64,000 bases of DNA from CBDCWA01 sp965223255. Its GTDB lineage: Bacteria > Pseudomonadota > Alphaproteobacteria > Rhizobiales > Hyphomicrobiaceae. Location: NCBI GenBank assembly GCA_965223255.1, contig CBDCWA010000002.1, forward strand, positions 310,001-374,000, written 5' to 3'. The number at the start of each line of letters is the position of its first letter. Position 1 is the first letter of the stretch. Positions 62,854-64,000 of this stretch are shown here, one piece after another. The notes under the pieces are model-generated. The model worked only from the letters and a program-made list of their open reading frames with translations, was not told the DNA's origin and did not search any database. The translations under genes were made by a program, and so were the position numbers.

Positions 62854-63201
62854 GGTAAAATATTCCTTCCATCAGGGCATCCGCGCCCATCCGCTTGCTC
62901 CGAACGAAGGCGACAGGTTTAAGCCAGCAAGCAAAGTAGCACGAGCCTGTCTCGCAAACCGGAGTCGATTTATGTTCACTATTCCAATACATCAGTCCGA
63001 TCATTTCGATGCTATACTAGCCAGCGTAAAAATACTGCACTAACGTTGTTGCAGACCGGCTAGCGGTGGCGACAATGTTATCTATGTAGTCTGTGCCAGC
63101 GTGAGCGCTGGTCTTCATGACTTCTGAATAACAAGCGCCGAGGGAATCGTGACTCATTCGAGCTTTCCGAGCAAGCTCCCTCGGTCGCAGGGAGGTGGTA
63201 G
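62854..63201. other. Divergent promoter region at the right end
   Basis: This 348-bp space lies between the SDR and ThDP-enzyme genes. No gene is seen. A single TATTCCA half-site near 62974 recalls the IclR-type element but lacks the partner, so I do not call an operator. Confidence 0.4.
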
Positions 63202-64000
63202 ATGACAACGGTCGGCGAAGCGATTGGGCGCACATTACGTGCCTACGGGACGGACTACTTCTTTTGCTTTTGCGGCGGTGACCATGAGCTTTGGGATGGA
63301 CTTGAGCAGGCCGGCATAAAAATCGTGAACTGTCGGAGCGAGGCTGGTGCCGTCTACATGGCCGATGGTTATGCGCGGGTATCGGGAAAGCCCGGATTCG
63401 TATATGGCCAACGCGGTCCAGGCGTTGCCAACGTTGCAGGCGCCATGGCGGATCCGCTGTGGGCGTCGAGCCCCGTCATATCGCTAACCAGTTCAATCGC
63501 CATGAGTTCGCGTGACCGTTTCGAGTATCAGGAACTCGATGGCCTGCCGATGCATGATGCTGTCACGCGTTGGAACAAGACGGTTTCCGTTCCCGAGCGC
63601 GCTACCGCTATGGTGCGGGCCGCCATCCGCATCGCAACCGGCCCCGCGCCCGGACCAGTCCATCTCGAGATCCCAGCTGAGATGTTTGCAAAGGAAGTGG
63701 ATGATAACGTTGACTATCGCGAGGAGAACCTCGGAAGTGTCAACGGCAGGCGCATTCCGCCCCCCGAAGGTTCAATGGCACGAATTACCGACCGGCTGAT
63801 CGAGGCAGACCGACCGATCATTGTAGCAGGCAAAGGTGTCGTCATCTCCGAGGCGTGGGAGGCACTTCGCCGCTACGCGGAGGCGCTCAATATTCCAGTT
63901 GTTACCTCACTTGGTGGCAAGGGTGCAATTGCAGAAGATTGGGATCTTGCGGTCGGCGTCATGGGTCGCAACTCGCGCAAGGTCGCGAACGACACAGTGC
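63202..64000 (+). CDS. Thiamine-diphosphate-dependent enzyme (acetolactate-synthase-like large subunit), 3' end outside window
   Basis: Only the first 266 residues are inside the window. The ATG at 63202 follows GGAGG by six bases. The Pyr domain is clear: FCFCGGDHELWDGL, then the cofactor-activating Glu47 in CRSEAGAVYMADGYARVSG, and YGQRGPGVANVAGAMADPLW with the GPG turn. The middle domain begins near 190 with a PIIVAGKGVV strand. The ThDP-binding motif (GDG...NN) must lie beyond the edge. Family members include acetolactate synthase, glyoxylate carboligase, oxalyl-CoA decarboxylase and sulfoacetaldehyde acetyltransferase, so substrate is open. In a catabolic cluster a carboligase or decarboxylase role is more likely than valine synthesis. 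Confidence 0.88.
   Translation, partial: MTTVGEAIGRTLRAYGTDYFFCFCGGDHELWDGLEQAGIKIVNCRSEAGAVYMADGYARVSGKPGFVYGQRGPGVANVAGAMADPLWASSPVISLTSSIAMSSRDRFEYQELDGLPMHDAVTRWNKTVSVPERATAMVRAAIRIATGPAPGPVHLEIPAEMFAKEVDDNVDYREENLGSVNGRRIPPPEGSMARITDRLIEADRPIIVAGKGVVISEAWEALRRYAEALNIPVVTSLGGKGAIAEDWDLAVGVMGRNSRKVANDTV

Noticed and set aside
62974..62990. Possible third IclR-type operator (TATTCCA near the SDR/ThDP divergent promoter)
   Set aside because: Only one half-site is present; the TGGAA partner at the right spacing is missing.
1..64000. tRNA, rRNA, CRISPR arrays, toxin-antitoxin or restriction systems
   Set aside because: I looked for these by eye on both strands and saw no convincing example; a covariance-model search for small RNAs would be more sensitive.

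Overview
The window looks like chromosomal accessory DNA from an alphaproteobacterium, most likely Hyphomicrobiales (rhizobia and relatives). The grounds are Tct-type tripartite transporters and MmgE/PrpD, IclR and crotonase genes in catabolic clusters, a small rhizobial-style tyrosine recombinase, and degenerate intergenic repeats of a kind common in that order. This placement is inference; no rRNA, tRNA, CRISPR array or replication origin was found. The only transcription factor seen in 64 kb is one IclR protein.

Region 1 (573-12758) is a coherent tricarboxylate-type catabolic locus. Two MmgE/PrpD dehydratases lie on the minus strand beside the IclR regulator. A plus-strand operon follows: TctC-like binding protein, a fused TctA-TctB permease, a TcuA-like FAD dehydrogenase, a two-subunit aconitase/isopropylmalate-dehydratase-type hydratase, and an isocitrate-lyase-superfamily protein without the lyase cysteine. 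A three-half-site element (TGGAA/TTCCA/TGGAA) occurs both between the IclR gene and its neighbour and upstream of the operon, so one regulon is likely. The inferred flow is uptake, dehydrogenation, hydration or dehydration, then C-C cleavage.

Region 2 (about 12.8-22.7 kb) is a scar zone with live genes in it. It holds a broken gentisate-dioxygenase-like cupin gene, a fragment of a helical redox-enzyme-like gene, an orphan TctC gene behind three consecutive palindromes, IS3 and integrase remnants, and dispersed repeats. The live genes are an isochorismatase-like hydrolase, two enoyl-CoA hydratase paralogues, an NDP-forming acyl-CoA synthetase, and an intact 211-residue tyrosine recombinase.

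Region 3 (22.9-39.2 kb) is a set of small-molecule enzymes: SRPBCC protein, methyltransferases, alpha/beta hydrolases, a PaaK-like ligase, a saccharopine-dehydrogenase-like reductase, an ATC-hydrolase-like protein, a flavodoxin, an Acg-type nitroreductase, a PNPOx-like protein, an AHL-lactonase-like metallohydrolase and two divergent MDR oxidoreductases. Seven genes from 33056 down to 26924 share the minus strand.

Region 4 (39.8-64 kb) is a second catabolic mosaic. A D-aminoacylase-type amidohydrolase, an amidohydrolase_2 protein and a cupin form one operon. A truncated IS110 element, an unidentified gene tail and a DNA polymerase A remnant follow. Two PuuE-like (polysaccharide-deacetylase fold) proteins then sit at either end of a ferric-type ABC transporter. 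The second of these leads an operon with two SDRs and a Rieske oxygenase. Beyond lie two paralogous long alpha/beta hydrolases with a 74-bp identical patch, a TauD-type dioxygenase, a glutathione transferase, a flavin-dependent monooxygenase, an SDR, and a thiamine-diphosphate enzyme that runs off the right edge. The combination suggests ring opening and oxidation of a nitrogen-containing or ester-containing organic compound; the substrate cannot be read from sequence.
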